From assembly GCF_032854445.1 (NCBI RefSeq), contig NC_088295.1:16169385-16233384 (forward strand): a DNA stretch of 64,000 nt, in the 5' to 3' direction. The translations under genes and the position numbers were made by a program. Shown one piece after another: positions 11,601 to 26,600 of the stretch. Below the pieces are notes generated by a model. That model searched no databases and had not been told where the DNA came from. It saw only the letters and a program-made list of their open reading frames with translations. Source of the DNA: Liolophura sinensis (Eukaryota > Mollusca > Polyplacophora > Chitonida > Chitonidae). Position 1 is the stretch's first letter, and each line of letters starts with the position of its first letter.

Positions 11601-14600
11601 CATTTACAACAAGATATAGAAACACACAGAGAACAAAACACATTTGAAAGAATTCCCCACATACAAAATTTAGTCGACGTCTGTCAGATTTAGGAGCGGA
11701 GGAAACTTACAATGATTCTATCTGAAATATTCTTACGACCTGAAGTGGTCACGGAACAACACGGAATAACGATGTTTGCATTAAAGCTAGACGGTAGAAC
11801 ACAAATCATTGAGACACTTATCCCACTTACAATGAATAAACAATAAGACTATAACATGTTATACACATACCTTAACGTCACCCATGATCTGAGGAAATCG
11901 GGAAAACCATTTAGTGCACAGTTTGTCCAGGACGATGTCTATAGTCCTGTCCACGTCCTTCAGACACAACTCACCAGGATCCTTCATATTTCGAATCATC
12001 TTCCGGACAAGTGCTTCAAACACAGGGTACATGATGAAGTTGGGAAGTTCTCGCCCCCGATGATTAGCAACCTGTTTTTTGATATCGATCATCAAATCGC
12101 GGTCATCTTCACCTATAATGCAAGTTAATATATGTGATTTAACTCTGCTATCATATAAGTGCGAGATGTGCTGGTTGATTTAATTTTTCGTTTTGAAATT
12201 TAATTAATCGCTGTGTGACGTGCTACTTCTCACGAATAGTGTGTTCTGTGACACACATATACGTCAGGAGAATATGCCGTTTAACGTACTGATATCACCG
12301 CTGCTGTGCGCGAATGATTCGAGGACGGCATCCTCTATGAGCTTATGAACGGACTCGTGTTATTTGCCGTAGGTTAAACCTTGAACCAAAGTTTAGGCAT
12401 TATCTCAAGAAATGGACTTACAAATGGATGTAGCTCGCACAGTGATGATTCCTTTAATAATTCTATTATAGTCGCTCCAAAATTTGTGGTGGTTCGTTCG
12501 AAACAGCTACACACACGACTTACGAGCACGGGTGAAACCGCGGGCTCGAGGCGCGAGGTAAGGGGACGAGTACGAGCGCGAAATGTGACCGTGCTCTTTC
12601 CTTCGCCTCGCGCCTCATGAGAACGATACACCATTCGAGTGTCCTCGGCGCGCGGGGCGAGATGTCCTCGTCAGGACCCCACATAAAAACCAGGAGAGTA
12701 GATCTGTCATGGGGCTTGCCTTGGCGGTGACGTACTCCCTGAATCACGTTTGACTGGAGACTACACCCTACATTCCCCCCTCGATGTTGAATAGGAATAC
12801 ATTACTGGCGAGTACTGGTCAGCCCGCGTTACATCATTGTATTGTTTAAACTTTCCGCCACTAGCAAGTATCGTGTTTATCAGTAGAATATCACTGAGGT
12901 GCGGTACTACTGACATTCTTTTACAGCACCGCACAGGTAAAATCATTCATACACAAGGAATGGTTTGTCAGTTGCAAGAGGCATTTTAGTGGCTTTCTGA
13001 TACCCAATTAATGTTCGAGTTTATGCTCAACCTGACATAATACAGTAGACCTCTACATGGTCTCACCAGGTCTCACTCCTTAATACCCCTTGGGTTACAT
13101 TTAGTAGTGACATAGCACAGTACACCTCTACATTGAGTAGCTGCATGTCAATCCGTAATAGCCCAGTGGGTTCATGTTTTAATGCTGACATAGCACAGTA
13201 CACCTCTACATGAACTCACTTTCTCTCCACAATACCCCCAGTGGGTTCCCACTGAGGGTTTTTAACAGCCTATATAAATTTACTTCCCAAGAACACGGCA
13301 AATACAGCGACTTAATACAGACATAGCGTGAACCCACTGCCTCCTTTCAAACATATAACTCTACAATCACCCAATACAGACACATCGCTAACCCAAGGTC
13401 CCTCTCTATGTTACCAGTAGGTTCAGGTACCACTTTTGTCACTAAATATTTGAAGAACATGGACTCACTGCTCCATATCTAACGTACCAGTGAGCTGCGG
13501 TATAACCGCGGTAAGTGCATCGTTCAATTCAGACACTGTCTAAACCCACTGACCCCTATCTAACCAATGTGTTGGTCAGTGCATTACCTTTAACTCGTAT
13601 TCATTTGTCACGTTTCTACAACCTCTTTTAGGGAAAATGAGTAAGTTGCAGATAAAACGCGGCAGCTTAAAACAAGCTCGTGAAGTTCAAGCTATGAACA
13701 TGCAATGTTTGAGTTGTCGGAAGATTTCCCGCGCTATGATACTGTCGGTATCTTCTTGACGGAAGAGTGCATAACACGAGTGACGTCATATATGTAGGCA
13801 TATATGTAGCGCTTGGTAAATCTTGGTCTCGCCACATCTCGCTTTTACAAGCCAAGAAGTATTTATATCACCAGCGAATAATGAGAATATAATTGTCTTA
13901 TTATAACAATTGTCTTATTTACCTGACGGGCCCAGCTCTTGTAATTCAAGTAACTTACAGTTTTCCATCTCAACGACACGATTGCGCATGCCTCACGCGC
14001 ACAAATCGTTCTCATTGCTCGCTGACGGGTAGCTTAAACTTTATTTTGAAATAACATCGATTTATCTAGGTCGATAATGTCGGGGAAATGTCAGTGACAC
14101 ACAGGTGTAAATGCATTTCTATGGAGCTATCCTTCTGATGAACGCTTATTAATTTTTACATACACTAATATATATAGGCCTACATTATGATAGATAATCG
14201 ATTACACAAATATAGAATGAAGTGTTTCATTATCTAATAGATTACAGGAACTACCTGTATAGAATACTACAGCCCGCGTTCAATGAATTTATCGTATCTT
14301 ACAGCCCGCATCTAAAACCTATGCATGTACTGGTACGTTCCTTTTACCGCATGATCGTTTACAGACAATGCGGTCCATACGTTACTGTTTGAATGTAAAC
14401 TTATTCCTCGTTTAAAATCGGTTCTTTCTAATACTCACTGGGGGCCATTCCTTCCACAGCAGTCCCGAATGTGTCAAACCTTCTTCGAACTTCTGTAAGC
14501 AGTCTCAATTCCTGTCCCGGGTTTGTAGTATACTCTCCTTTGGCCAAGCCTTCCAGCTCATCTTTGAATCTTGACACGATCTTTGTATTAAACGGTATAG

Positions 14601-17600
14601 ATATGTAATATGAGATATTAAATAAATGTTTGGTTACGGAAAATATTCTACAATACGCAAAGGCATAAAATAAAGGGATTTTAAGTATTGTTGTTGCACT
14701 TCATCAAAAATCTTTTTTAAAATTTTATTTTCACAGCATTAGAATCCAACATACATACTCACATCCAGCAAGACTCCTTGGCGCCCCTCCTCCGTAATAG
14801 GTAAGCCATCTCCAAGATTCCGCAGTTCCTCTCGTGTATCTTCAAGTTTTTTTCTGACGTCGGTTTTCAAATCTGGCACCACATTCTGTACGAGCAGAAT
14901 AATGTTGAACGTTGAAAAAAAATGAAACAAGAAAGCATTCACACTCAAAACATTAACCTGTTAACAGAAAGTCAGTTGTCTGAGTGATGCTAGAATGTGC
15001 AGATTGTATTGTTAAATATAACACGGATATTCTATTAATTCAACATAGGCCTAAATATTCTATTAGACTCAGCTTATTATGTTGGATATGACAGATTTTT
15101 GTAATAATAATAAAATGCATTCTAGCATCACTAAAGTAGCAGAATTTCTTTTAAAATTAACCGATTAAGTTTTTGAGTGCAGAGATTTCAAAGACGTATG
15201 TCCCCCCTCCCCTCCACAAAACTATAAACACAACACAATCAGCCATTGTAGAGTTTTAATATCTTTTTAAGAGATTGAGTGTACTTGTGTGCAAGTAGCT
15301 TTGACCTCATTGGTGGGAGGGTACAGCAATCGCCTTATATCGCCAGTTATGCCCCATAGAATCGTTAAAATGTGTCCGGCACAAGTTTGCTACTCGGTGG
15401 AATGGAAAATATATGCGCTAATCCTAAACAGATTGAAATGAATGAATGAATGATTATGGTTTAACGCCACATCGGCAATATTTCAGTCATATCGTGGCGA
15501 GATTGAAATGTGAATGTGCACAACTTCAGGTCATTTTGCACACTTTGTGTGAGTTTAAGAATCTTGTGCCAAGTAATAGCTGAGATATGACTCGCACCAA
15601 TTTCCTCTGACATATCAAGGGCAACTCCTAAAACAGGTCCAAAATGTAAAGAGGGCAGAGGTCAACGGTTCTAATAACGAACACCAACGCCCATTTGTAA
15701 AGCCAACACACTTTACAGCTATTCATGCAGTGAATGTACTTGGCTTTAAAGTTACGCATGCAGAAGCTCTGCGAAGTTCACCTCAAGGAAAGATATTCCT
15801 TAGTGTGTTATGTAACCAAACGATGAACATAGTAAGATTATAAGGTTTGAAATACATTGTGAACTATGAAGTATGAACTATAGATGAAACAAAACAAAGT
15901 TAAGAGTTTGTCAGTACTTGGGAGGTATTCTAGACTATAACAACTCATCAAAGTTATGATGCTTACTCCCAGTAATGACACAAACTGCCCACTGTGAAAT
16001 CAGAATGAAACTATCACCACTCAATGCTTTGAAATTACATGTGTAACATCTAACAGAAGTAAAGTGAACCTTCTGTACTACGAGAAACCAATTACTATAC
16101 AGTTCCAATGCTTAATGCATATTTTGCAAAAGTAACAAACTGTTCTTTCACACTTTTCAAATACATGTATTAATAACATGCATGTACTGTAGAATACGAG
16201 CAAACATCCATTGCTTGAACTTAACACATCACTAGTTAATTACTCATATTTAATCAACAAAACAACAACAATATTGTAAAGATTACGACTATCCTAATTC
16301 AGGTATCTGTTTTGAGGTTGTGCATAAGGCCTACCATACATTAACACTTTACATGTGATGTGAACAATACAAATACAATTGAGTAATTATCACGTATACA
16401 CTCAACCTACCAAAAGGGAAAAGAGGACAATGCCTTTAACGGGCTCCCATACATTGGAATGCACACGGTAGAAGGCTATTTGCGTCTGTCAGATCAACAA
16501 TAACCTATCGTTACAAAACACAAGTAAGGGAATTAAACAGCTCCCTATCTTCATAGAGCGATAGTAACTAAGTGCTGTCGAAACTTGACTATTTACAGTA
16601 CAAACTATAAACGTGTAGGGAATGGCGCATTTTTACGAATCAGCAATGCCTCACGAACGTGCCACAATAAATTTGAACAGTTACAAAACATAACGCTTTT
16701 TTCACTCAAATAAACTGCTACAGATGACTAGTAACGGAGTGTAGTAGAAATCACAATAACTGGTGAAGAGTAATGAAGAGTAATACTCACAGTGAAAACA
16801 TTCAAAATGTTTCTCGGATGGCGAGAATCTGTTGCCGCTAAAAACAATATGGCAGCTTATACAATCAATCACAGTCTCGGGGCATCATGGGTATCACAGT
16901 TTTACAACCATTTCAGCGTAACAACGCAACACAGTTACAACGTATTGCTATAAGAAGTAAATAATAGCTACAGACCATACTCAGAAAAAACTACAGATTT
17001 CGAAAAAGTAGAAACTCTAGGTATGACGTGTAACCATGGAGACCACTCGGAGCATCTGTAACTTGCTTCATCCTAGGGAAGCCTGTATCTGACATGACCA
17101 TACCATACGCCCTAAGCACTCCCCTACTAAAAACTTGCTGTCTCAGCAGTTTGCAAGGTATAATATTCATAAAATCACCCATTAATGTCTTGGGTTACAA
17201 TGTGTCTGGTTAACATTTTAGCTAGCTGTGTATCCACCATACTATCCAAGGTTTGATGATCTGCTCTCTTTCCCACTCCGCATTCCTGGGCAATCGCTGA
17301 CTTGGGAAGTACATTTGGATTGGCGTGCTGTCCACCATTAGATCTCTGACTTCGTCTAAGTTCTGGATCGTTATTTAAGGTCTCATCCTCCCCTCCTGCA
17401 CTATCAGCCGTACCACACGGCTCTGAAGGACTGGAGGCATCCGCAGACACAAATGTTTGCGATGGTGGTACATCTATGATCATCTGATACTCCGTTGAAT
17501 CATCTTCCTCCATAGACGTTAAACCCCAAGCACTCACTCACTCACTCTCTCACTCACTCACTCACTCACTCACTCACTCACTCACTCACTCACTCACTCA

Positions 17601-20600
17601 CTCACTCACTCACTTACTCACTCACTCTTCCTCCATAGGTTGGTTTTGCAAAGGCTCCTCTTGTGGCCTACTGTGAGTCTCCTTCAGCAGGGATGGTGTC
17701 TCTCAGAAGATCCCTTACATCCAATAAATCTTGTCTATAACAAGCCTTCGGTTCCCTTGGTCCACTTTGAGGTTCAACGACATATACGTTATGACTGGAT
17801 TGGCCAATGACCTTGTGGTGTTCCGAGTACCAGTGATCCTGTCGTCCAACAACCCTGTTTCTCAAGAACACTCTATCTATTTGCAAAGGATGCTGCCGGG
17901 CGCTCTGGTTGTACCTTGTCGCACGCTTCGTGTTCCAAGCGTTCATTTGCCAGGCTGAAGGCATTTTGCAAACGCTGCTGGTTTCCACAACCCACTCGGT
18001 TTCAAGAGCTGTCTTCTCTTTGTCGGTTTTAAGGATATCATCTATTGGGAGTCTGGGCTTACGTCAAAAAAACAAGTAGTAGGGCGAGAAACCCGTGATG
18101 ACATAAGGTGTAACATTATATGCATAGACCATCTCAGGCAACAGCTGGGGCCACTTCCACTTCTTTTCACGTGATAAGGTGCTGAGCGAGATATGCATGG
18201 TGCGACAGTATTTCTTGACACCACGTGTCATGTAAGGCCACCGTTTTGTTAATGGACTGAAGACAGTGCCTCTTGCTTGAGGACAGATGGTAAGAGGACT
18301 TGCTTGACAGGTTCTCCGTCTATCTGGACACTCCAGTAGAGTACTCCACCACTCTCACATAGTCTATTCCAAGAAGAAAGCAACATCTGGAGTCTCCTGT
18401 CTGAGTAATTTCAATGCTTCTTATGGCATAACTCCTTCAGACGTCCAATGGAAGGATCTTTTTCCTGGAGATGTGCAAATTCCTCACTTGACAGAGTCTG
18501 CATTGGGGTTGACTTTCCCGACTTTGACCCCCGTCCGTGAAGTTCGCAACTTGAAACGGTATCCTCCCGTTTCTACCTACTGCCACGATTGAGGGGCCTA
18601 ACTTCAGCCCTTTAGGAAGAGTTCTGTTCAACAACATCTGTGAATGGTGCTCTCGAACTCTCGAACTCTTCGATGATTTTCACTGACCATGCTGGTTTCC
18701 TGCGATACGAGCTCTGGTCGTCTTGACTACTCCAGTCTCTTCATACAGTGACAGACAGGCTTCCACTTTCGGGCCTGGAACATTCGATGAGGCGTTTCTG
18801 TTTATATCTCGAAGAACCTTTTATCCTAAACCACCAGGAATGTCACGTTTCCTTGCTTGAATTACTTCATCCACAGGGTCCTTAACGACAAGAAATCCCA
18901 TTCTTTGGAAAGTGTGTTCAAATTCTACGGTGTTATGAATGGAAGTTTCTCGCCATTTGCAGCGGTTATTCTGAGAAGGCCATCGACATCAGTTAAGTTC
19001 TTCCTGTACCACGATTCATTGACGGTGGAAACATGTGCGCTGGTGTAAAAAAGGCAGTGAGCCTCCTTCCGCTCTATTTCCATCGTTTCTTGTGGGTAAG
19101 GTCCAACAACATTCAGTATTGAGCCTGAAACTATTCTGTAACCCGAAGTGTTGCTCATCATAGGATCATCATTCTGGGATTGCCCTTTCAGGAAGTCAGG
19201 ACAATCTTGGTTCAGTGATCTGCAGGTCCAGCAACGACTTTCACTAATATTTCGATTCTTACGGTTAGCGTAGTTTTTCCGTTGGTCGGCAGCCAATTGA
19301 ACAGTTGCTAGAAAGGCTTTGATCTGTTTCTGTTGACTGGCAATGATGTCCTCCTGTCACGTGATGACGGCGTCATGATCTAACGCAGCTGGAGTTTCAT
19401 GAGAGACAGCCACATTTGATCGCTTCGCTATAGACCTGATAGTAGATTCAAACTATTTCATTGCACGAACCTTAATTTCAAAGCACAACAGGTCGGGAAT
19501 TTCCGTGCTCAGTCGCCTGATTTCTCGCTTCATTCTAACGTCATCTACAGCTTCCGCGGATCTCCTTTTTCATGTAGTCTCTCCTCCGGGTTTGAAAGAT
19601 TCATCTAGTTCAATGATGCGATCATACAACTCGACCAACTTAAGTAAACGTGACATCAGGTCATTGTCGCCCTGCACATATGAATAAAACTTCTATTGTG
19701 CTGATGGCAGGACGTCTCAATCTCCATAGACTCTGAAAAGTCCACAGAATCTGATAAGTCCATAGACTCTGAAAAGAACCTTGTAGATTTTCGCAGGTTG
19801 TCTGCTGACAGATTCCCCTCTGTCCAGAATTACTTGAGGAGCTTTACCACAGAGATGCTCCAGTATACATGCAGGTATCCCATCAACTGCAATCTTGCGA
19901 GACTCGATGTCTCTCTTCATGTCTGATACCCACTCGTGAATTCCTGGTTCTCCATCTCTCTGTAATTTTCCAGTAAATGTGGCCATTTTACTGTTCTGCA
20001 GCACCACCACTTGTTTCTGATCAGGCGCCCTGTTTTCCATTCTGGCCGTTCGAATAATCTCATCCTGGTCTTTAACTAGGGTTCTGAGCTGTTCGAGTTC
20101 AGCACTTAACCCAGGAATGTCATCAACACTGGCTTTATCACCAGTTGCCATTTTCAATACAGATTTATCACAGACAAGTGCACACAATATAGTTTTAGGA
20201 CATATTCAGAAATAGGAAGTGAACTGTTAGCAACAACAGATACAACAGAATTATAGCATAACATTTAGAGCCATATTTCTAAATATACGGGTAAAAATAG
20301 CTTAAAAGGAGCACCAGAAGGCAGGAACCAGCACATCACAGGAATGACGACTTGAACTTCCATCATCGAGGGACATGGTCTTGACACAATCAAACTTTTG
20401 ACACCATGTAAAGAGCTGGGTAACATTTTAGCTAGCTGTGTATCCACCATACTATCCAAGGTTTGATGATCTGCTCTCTTTCCCACTCCGCATTCCTGGG
20501 CAATCGCTGACTTGGGAAGTACATTTGGATTGGCGTGCTGTCCACCATTAGATCTCTGACTTCGTCTAAGTTCTGGATCGTTATTTAAGGTCTCATCCTC

Positions 20601-23600
20601 CCCTCCTGCACTATCAGCCGTACCACACGGCTCTGAAGGACTGGAGGCATCCGCAGACACAAATGTTTGCGATGGTGGTACATCTATGATCATCTGATAC
20701 TCCGTTGAATCATCATCCTCCATAGACGTTAAACCCCAAGCACTCACTCACTCACTCACTCACTCACTCACTCACTCACTCTTCCTCCATAGGTTGGTTT
20801 TGCAAAGGCTCCTCTTGTGGCCTACTGTGAGTCTCCTTCAGCGGGGATGGTGTCTCTCAGAAGATCCCTTACATCCAATAAATCTTGTCTATAACAAGCC
20901 TTCGGTTCCTTTGGTCCACAGGTTCAACGACATATACGTTATGACTGGATTGGCCAATGACCTTGTGGTGTTCCGAGTGCCAGTGATCTTGTCGTCCAAC
21001 AACCCTGTTTCTCAAGAACACTCTGTCTATCTGCAAAGGATGCTGCCGGGCGCTCTGGTTGTACCTATGGTTGTATCAGAAGGCAGGAACCAGCACATCA
21101 CCGGAATAACGACTTGAACTTCCATCATCGAGGGGCATGGTCTTGACACAATCAAACTTTTGACACCATATAAAGGGCACAGAGGTGAACCGTGCTATTG
21201 GCGAACACCAACGCCCATTTCTGAGGTTCTTCAGGTGTGCCCCTTATTTTGTGAACAAATTGAACACCCTGTATCCCGTAAATCCTGTGAAATATACAAT
21301 TTCATCAGGGATTATGCTTCTAATAAATATAACAAAGTGAAAGTATCATGTGTTTGTTATACTTATCATAAAAAGATGCCTGGATGGCAAGAGGCAGAAG
21401 CTTTCAGAAGTTCACCTCAAGGAAAGATATCCCTCAGTTTGTTATGTAACCAAACGATGAACATTGAAATATTATAAGGTTTGAAGTACATCATGAGCTA
21501 TGAACTATAGATGAAACAAAACAAAGTAAAGAGTTTAACAGTACTTGGGTGGTATTCTAGACAATAACAGCTCATCAAAGTTATGATGCTTACCCACAGT
21601 AATGACACAAACTGCCCGCCGTAAATTCAGAATGGAACTATCACCACTCATAGCTTTGAAACGGCATGTGTAGCATCTAAAAGAAGTAAACTGTGCTAGT
21701 AACAGATCGTGGTAGAAATCACAATATATGAAGAGTAATACTCACAGTGAAAGCTTTCAAAATTTTTCTCGGATGAGGAGAGACTCTTGCCAGTAAAAAC
21801 AATATGGCCGCTTATCAACCACAGTCTCGGAACGTCATGGGTATTAAAGTTTTATAACCATTTCAGCGTAACAACGCAACACAGGAACAGGGCGCAACAT
21901 CAGTCAGCTATTGCTTATGAAAGCAAATAATAGCTACAGACTATACTCAGAAAAATCTACAGATTTCGGAAGAGTAGAAACTCAAGGTACGCAGTGTAAC
22001 CATGGAGACCACTCAGAGCATCTGTAACTTGCTTCATCCTACGGAAGCCTGTATCTGACATAATCATACCATACGCCCACTACAAAATGTGAAAAAATAA
22101 TCTGGCAGTGCACAACTTTACAGGAATTGCCAGTTCGAGAAAATTAATATTTCACGAGTGCGAAGCACTGAATATACATGTGACTGACATTACGTCCAAC
22201 CATTTGCAAACCATCACTCTGTTTTCGCTGCTCTGAACTTATTCTCCATGCTTTAATCCTTTACAAGCCTATTTTCTGACGTGTTAATTAGAAACTTAGA
22301 ATAATGTAAAAGCCGAACCTTGATTTGCTTTATTAGTTCCACTGTCAGCCTTTTTGCCAGACTAGGAATCCCTCGCTGGTCCTGAGGAAGGACTCTTCAG
22401 AAAAGAGAACATTTTTGTTATTAATTCTCGGATAAACTAAAGCAGATGATTTTGTCTTAGTATCTAAGTGGTAGCGACATGATAAAATCCCAAGGGCATC
22501 AATGAACCAACTCCACTACGATGTCTGTTAAAATTCCCAGAGAATCACCGATTAAGAAGTTTCAAAATAAATCCTGTTGCAGAATTGCTTACAGGTAAAG
22601 TCCATTAGCTTGTCTAGATAGGCAGCTGATCATTTGCTAGATAGGCAGCTGATCATTTGCTAGATAGGCAGCTGATCATTTGCTAGATAGGCAGCTGATC
22701 ATTTGCTAGATAGGCAGCTGAATATGATTACATCGTTAACGAGTTACCTGAATTTGTCGTGATTTTCAAAGAAATCCTTCTCATCTTGGATTGCCTCCTG
22801 TAAGGTTTGTTTTTCGTCCACGGCCGCCTGTCCACGGCACTTAACCATGGTGTAGCCCTTCGTTAAGGGTATCACCTGATTGTTAACAGCTTTGAGCACC
22901 TGAGCTTCAGCGCCCTTGTCGATGAGGTCTGGCTTGGTGAGGACTCCTGTTAAAAAAGAAAAACCCACAACCTCATCAGAGAGGATAAGAACCAGACATT
23001 CTCATCAGAGAGGATAACAACCACACCTTATCACAGAGGATAACTACAGCAAAATCTCATCAGAGACGATAAAAAGCGGACAGATAACTTCATCAGAGAG
23101 AATAATAACCAAACAACCTCATCAGAGAGAATAACTACGAGACAACCTCACCACAGGCATTAACACTCAGCCAACCTTAACAGAGAGGACAATAAAGAGA
23201 CAATCTCATCAGAGAGAAGAACAACCATGCTGACAATCTCACAAGGGATGATAGTAAACGGACAACCTCATTAAAAAGTGTTACAACCTTGCAGACAATC
23301 TCGCTAGGGAGGATAGCAACCGGGTAACCTCAACAGAGACGACAACAACTGGACAGCATGATCAGTGTTTACGTGTGAATGGCAACTGAAGAATATGACC
23401 AGTGTTTACGTATACAGAACAAATAAATTTTTGTAAACAAGATGTCAAATGTCTTCAGTGCTTGATTTCAAGCTCAGTTAAGCTACATATCTTCAAATAA
23501 ATAGTTTGGCCTAACTGAGAATGACACACAAACAAAGATGAGCCTAACACTGGTTCTAAAGTGTCCTAGCATTTAGCCTGACAATCTTTGTATCAAGTTT

Positions 23601-26600
23601 TCTTACCTAGACTTCGTTTACCCTCCGGATCAAACGCTTGTGAGAGTTGTAAGGCCTCTGTGGTCGCGATATCCACATTACTGGGAATCACCACCAGGAT
23701 GATCGTCTCCGGCTTCTGGATGTAATGCTTAATCAGCTTTTTAATCTGTAAAATCAAATGTGCTGTGGATTATGATCAATGAAACCATACGATGTAAAGA
23801 CGTGGCCCATGTCAGCTTTTGTTTGCTTTCCACCGCTTTCAGCAAGGCTGGTTTTACACAACCTCAGCCTTTCATTATAAAAATACTATTATATTTACAA
23901 TGCTGTTTTCTGAAACAATTAACAAGAGCGTAACACGTATGAAAGTGTATCTGTTATGTGCACGTCCTAATAAGCAGCAATAATACTGAAAAAAGTTAAA
24001 GAAACACAACAAATAAATACCCCATTACTGATCGAGTGTTACCTGATATAGCAGGCGATGCTGATAAAAATATCATAGTTATTTTTTAAATATGACAATA
24101 ACTATACAGCTTATCTACATTCTATTCTTTTTCCCCCCTGCACTTATATAACATCTTGCATCTCATTGTAATTCTCATAAATTGTACACTCACTGAACAA
24201 GCCTTTCCTGCTTTGTAGGGCTTGGTCCCGTTATCAACATGTAATCATTGAAAAAAAAACCGATGCATAAAACCAGCTTGTCTACCTGTCGGCCTATATC
24301 CGCGGGTTGTCCCTCCACAGCCACACGGGCTATCCCAGGCAGATCAATGAGTGTAAGATCGGGGACTTTAGGCGACGTCACCTCCAAAGTGATCAGTTCC
24401 TCACTTATTCCTACTTCACCCTCGGTCATGGCATCCTGGGCTATTATATCATCACAAAATTTGCAATTAGAAACTTGAAAGTAATGTTAACAAAAGATGG
24501 TGTTTGGAGAACGATATAAAGGGTGATTTTTGGTTGTGCAGGTATTATAACGGTAAATGACTGTTAACGTCCAGTAGCAACCACGCACTTCCTAGGAGAG
24601 TCTATACAGTTACCTTCTTTGACAGCTTCTTCTACAGACTCAGAGGTGTCGATGTCTTTAGATTGCTTGTGTCCATGTTTGTCCTTGTAAGAGATCTTCC
24701 CACCCCAGTTAAGATCCTTTTCCCGCTGGCATTTCATTCTTAACTCTAGAGGACACCGGGTGACGATACCTGTGGTATTGGGATGGAAAAGAAGGTTATA
24801 TATAAGCAGTTTATAACCCATTTTAAACTAGTAATACCAATGGCTGATTGCAACTGTACTCACCGGAGCCCCGCGGCAGCTGAATTCCACATATGGCCTC
24901 TAGGGTAGAACTTTTCCCCGAGCTCTGGTCCCCGATCACTGCCACCGCCGGCAGTCCCACGTCTCTGTCCAAACCATAGGCCCGCAGGTTGTCAATAAGG
25001 TCAATGTATGGACGGACTTTGGCATCAAATTCTTTCGTCAGTGATGGCGAAATTCCCTGTTCATGTTGATCAGTAGAGTCAGTCGACTCTCTGCCTATAA
25101 TGAATTGTAGATGTTTTTACAGGAGACTGACTTCAAGTGATAGGGCACTATTCGTCACTGGTTTCATTTTATATAATAGGCATCACTTTTTATTCTTGGA
25201 GGCCAAACTTACACCTTTATTTGACCTAAAGGGAAGGTGAAGGGCTTTGCGCTGTAACTTTAGACACTCTTTCCGAAACATTTTCATCTTGATAAACGAG
25301 TTACAATCGATGTATATCTTCTTTTCTGATGACCATGTTCATACTTGCCACGATCGCTCATCATTAACTGAGTCGTTAACTATATATTGCTTTTTCTAAA
25401 ATTTTAGTGAAATGAAAATGTGACCACTGTTTATTCTGAGACATGAAAGCAGATTTAAATGGAATGAATGAATGAACGAATGATAATGGCTTAACGCCAC
25501 ATTGGCAATTTTCAGCCATATCGTAGCGACCATAGTTCGAAGATGACATATTACTAGTACTGAGTTTGTCCAGTTCACTCTGCGTTTCTGACGCTGCTCC
25601 ATTGACCACGGATCCCTCGTTATCGTGTACATCATATACTTCCTCAGACTGGTCGTTGTTCTGCAATGCTGAGGCACCACGTGCAGCTGAAATACCACAT
25701 GAAACAAGATCTGACAAGTACAGTCACACTTTCATCATTCTAAGGTATACTGAATCGACTCTTATATGCTGACAGTTGAGATCTGATTCTTGGGTTCAAT
25801 ATTACAGCATTGGTCACATTTGATAAATTCATAAAATACATAAAATTCAGCTGAGCCTATAGCTTTGATTTATTTGTGTCTTACTCCAGCCAATCAGCCT
25901 ATAGTCTTGATTTACCTGTGTCTTACTCCAGCCAATCAGCCTATAGCCTTGATTTACCTGTGTCTTACTCCAGCCAATCAGCGACGATCCCAGTATCCAT
26001 TAGGATATGGTTTTGCAACGCAAGAACATGTTTAGGTCGACTGCAAACGTGTTGAACAGTATTTCAGCAATATGACGACCGATAGTTTCACGAAGACATT
26101 GCAGGCCTACCCCAAGAACACAACACGAAAATTATAACCAATGTCAAGTGCTTGATTAACCAATAGCTGTCCAGCTGTCAGACCTTGGTTTGATCCGTAG
26201 TTTTACAGCAACCATAACCACTGTTAGACCTCGGTTTGATCCATAGCCCTACAGTAACTATAACCACTGTCAGACCTCGGTTTGATCCATAGCTGTACAG
26301 CAGCTATAACCACTGTCAGACCTCGGTTTGATCCATAGCTCTACAATAACTATAACCATTGTCAGCTTTCGTTTTGATACATAGCTCTACAGCAGTTACA
26401 ACCACCGCCAGACCTCTGTTTGACTCATAACTCTACAGCAATTATAACCACTGCTGGGCCTCGGTTTGTCTCATAGCTCTACAGCAGTTACAACCATTGT
26501 CCGATCTCCGTTTGACCCATAGCTCTACAGCACTATAACCACTGTCAGAACTTGGTTTCATCCTTAGCTCTACAGCAGTTACAACCACTGTCAGACCTTG

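Larger units (their letters stand above)
15645..22085 (-). mobile_element. decayed Ty3/Gypsy-type LTR retrotransposon in Mx-1 intron 8
   Basis: Two long direct repeats bound it, at about 15645-17125 and 21175-22085. They share blocks such as CACCTCAAGGAAAGATAT, ACCAAACGATGAACAT, TCACAGTCTCGG and GTAACCATGGAGACCACTC. The internal minus-strand frames fit Gag, zinc-knuckle/protease and integrase in that order. I recognise no reverse transcriptase or RNase H: only about 200 bp separate the protease-like and integrase-like pieces, so the polymerase core is probably deleted. The right repeat is shorter than the left. The element lies in the same orientation as Mx-1, and its exact ends and target duplication are not resolved. 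Confidence 0.75.

Noticed and set aside
22319-22420. Premature stop or frameshift in Mx-1 exon 8
   Set aside because: The apparent stop lies upstream of the true acceptor at 22394. Splicing there joins the preceding phase-2 exon exactly and matches the length of the Mx-2 exon.
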